21,433 nucleotides of DNA, from assembly GCA_023416965.1 (NCBI GenBank), contig JAEZGJ010000101.1:1-21433 (forward strand), written 5' to 3'. Of the stretch, positions 20,901 to 21,433 are shown in pieces. A program made the position numbers and the translations under genes. The stretch comes from Pseudomonadota bacterium (GTDB lineage: Bacteria; Pseudomonadota; Alphaproteobacteria; Rhizobiales; Phreatobacteraceae). A model generated the notes under the pieces. It saw only the letters and a program-made list of their open reading frames with translations, was not told where the DNA came from and ran no database searches. Positions within the stretch are counted from its first letter, which is position 1; every line of letters begins with the position of its first letter.

Positions 20901-21278
20901 ATGACGAGTTCGACACCGCCCGCCCGTCTCGTTCGCCGAGCCGACTTCATCGCCTGCTCCAAGGGCCGCCGTGTCACAACGGCGGCTTTCGTGTTGCAGG
21001 AACGCACGCGCGGCGACGAGGCGCCGCCGCGCTTCGGCTTCACGGTCACCAACAAGACGGGCGGTGCCGTCGAGCGCAACCGCATGCGCCGCCGCCTGCG
21101 CGAGGTGGTCCGGCTCGGCGCCCACGAGGGGGCGAGGCCCGGCTCGGACTATGTCCTGGTGCTCAACCGCAATGCGCTCGACCGGCCCTTCGACGCGCTG
21201 AAGACCGATCTCGCCGACGCGCTCCGGCGCGCTGCCGCCCCCCGCCCCGCCCGCTCCGCGGGCCGCCCCAATCCCTGA
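20901..21278 (+). CDS. rnpA: Ribonuclease P protein component
   Basis: RnpA is the protein subunit of RNase P, which matures the 5' ends of tRNAs together with the rnpB RNA. The 125-residue product shows RLVRRADFIACSKGRR at the N-terminus, PRFGFTVTNKTGGAVERN and the RNA-binding signature RNRMRRRLREVVR. DYVLVLNRNAL closes the core. The last 20 residues are Ala/Pro/Arg-rich and variable. A GGAGGG site precedes the ATG. No rnpB gene was seen in the window. Confidence 0.96.
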   Translation: MTSSTPPARLVRRADFIACSKGRRVTTAAFVLQERTRGDEAPPRFGFTVTNKTGGAVERNRMRRRLREVVRLGAHEGARPGSDYVLVLNRNALDRPFDALKTDLADALRRAAAPRPARSAGRPNP

Positions 21279-21292
21279 TCACCGACGGACCG

Positions 21293-21433
21293 ATGGCCGA
21301 CAACCGCAACTACATTCTCGCGATCGTTCTTTCGATCCTCGTTCTGGTCGGCTGGCAGTATTTCGTCGGCATGCCGCAGGTCGAGCGCCAGCGCGAGGCG
21401 CAGCGCCAGCAGCAGCTCCAGCAACAGCAGCAG
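21293..21433 (+). CDS. yidC: Membrane protein insertase YidC, N-terminal part, cut by window edge
   Basis: YidC inserts proteins into the inner membrane. Only the first 47 codons are present. MADNRNYILAIVLSILVLVG gives the first transmembrane helix, then WQYFVGMPQVERQREAQRQQ and a glutamine-rich run, the start of the variable periplasmic region of long Gram-negative YidC. The five membrane helices of the insertase core lie outside. It begins 14 bases after the rnpA stop, in the conserved rpmH-rnpA-yidC order. Confidence 0.96.
   Translation, partial: MADNRNYILAIVLSILVLVGWQYFVGMPQVERQREAQRQQQLQQQQQ

Overview
The window is a high-GC chromosomal segment of an alphaproteobacterium, most likely a member of the Hyphomicrobiales (Rhizobiales). 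The grounds are the extreme GC bias at third codon positions, the thiO-thiS-thiG order behind a TPP riboswitch, alphaproteobacterial-type ArgB, UbiE-UbiB and RmuC sequences, and an argB / pyrimidine 5'-nucleotidase neighbourhood. Nothing looks like a phage, plasmid, insertion sequence, CRISPR array, tRNA or rRNA. Coding density is very high and no gap exceeds 300 bases.

Region 1-3.4 kb (minus strand) is a thiamine biosynthesis block: TPP riboswitch, thiO, thiS, thiG, then plsC (an acyltransferase unrelated to thiamine) and the 5' part of thiE, cut by the window edge. ThiO makes dehydroglycine, ThiS carries sulfur, ThiG builds the thiazole, and ThiE would join thiazole and pyrimidine. Region 3.4-6.0 kb (plus strand) is a tightly overlapping trio: argB, a secreted DUF1036/peptidoglycan-binding-like protein and a HAD pyrimidine 5'-nucleotidase.

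Region 6.0-9.7 kb (minus strand) is the least understood part. It is a three-gene unit of a TelA-like helical protein, a DUF6384 membrane-anchored protein and a long coiled-coil protein with a Gly/Ser/Trp repeat tail. A secreted SGNH hydrolase and an AbrB-type membrane protein follow on the same strand (9.8-11.7 kb). Region 11.7-14.4 kb (minus strand) holds an ATP-dependent DNA ligase and its partner MBL-fold exonuclease, two members of the ligase-associated DNA repair cluster, without the helicase and phosphoesterase alongside.

Region 14.5-16.6 kb (plus strand) holds a 56-residue membrane protein with a possible leaderless promoter, a SCO1/SenC copper protein and rmuC. rmuC converges on ubiB-ubiE (16.6-18.9 kb, minus strand, ubiquinone synthesis). 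Divergent from ubiE are mutM and a glutathione S-transferase (19.0-20.5 kb). The window ends in the classic rpmH-rnpA-yidC block (20.6 kb to the edge) with a recognisable sigma-70-type promoter and a GTG-started rpmH.

The best candidate for an undescribed system is the TelA-like / DUF6384 / glycine-tail operon. All other calls are ordinary housekeeping genes, with some unusual regulatory or architectural details listed in the findings. All calls come from reading the sequence; no database search was run.
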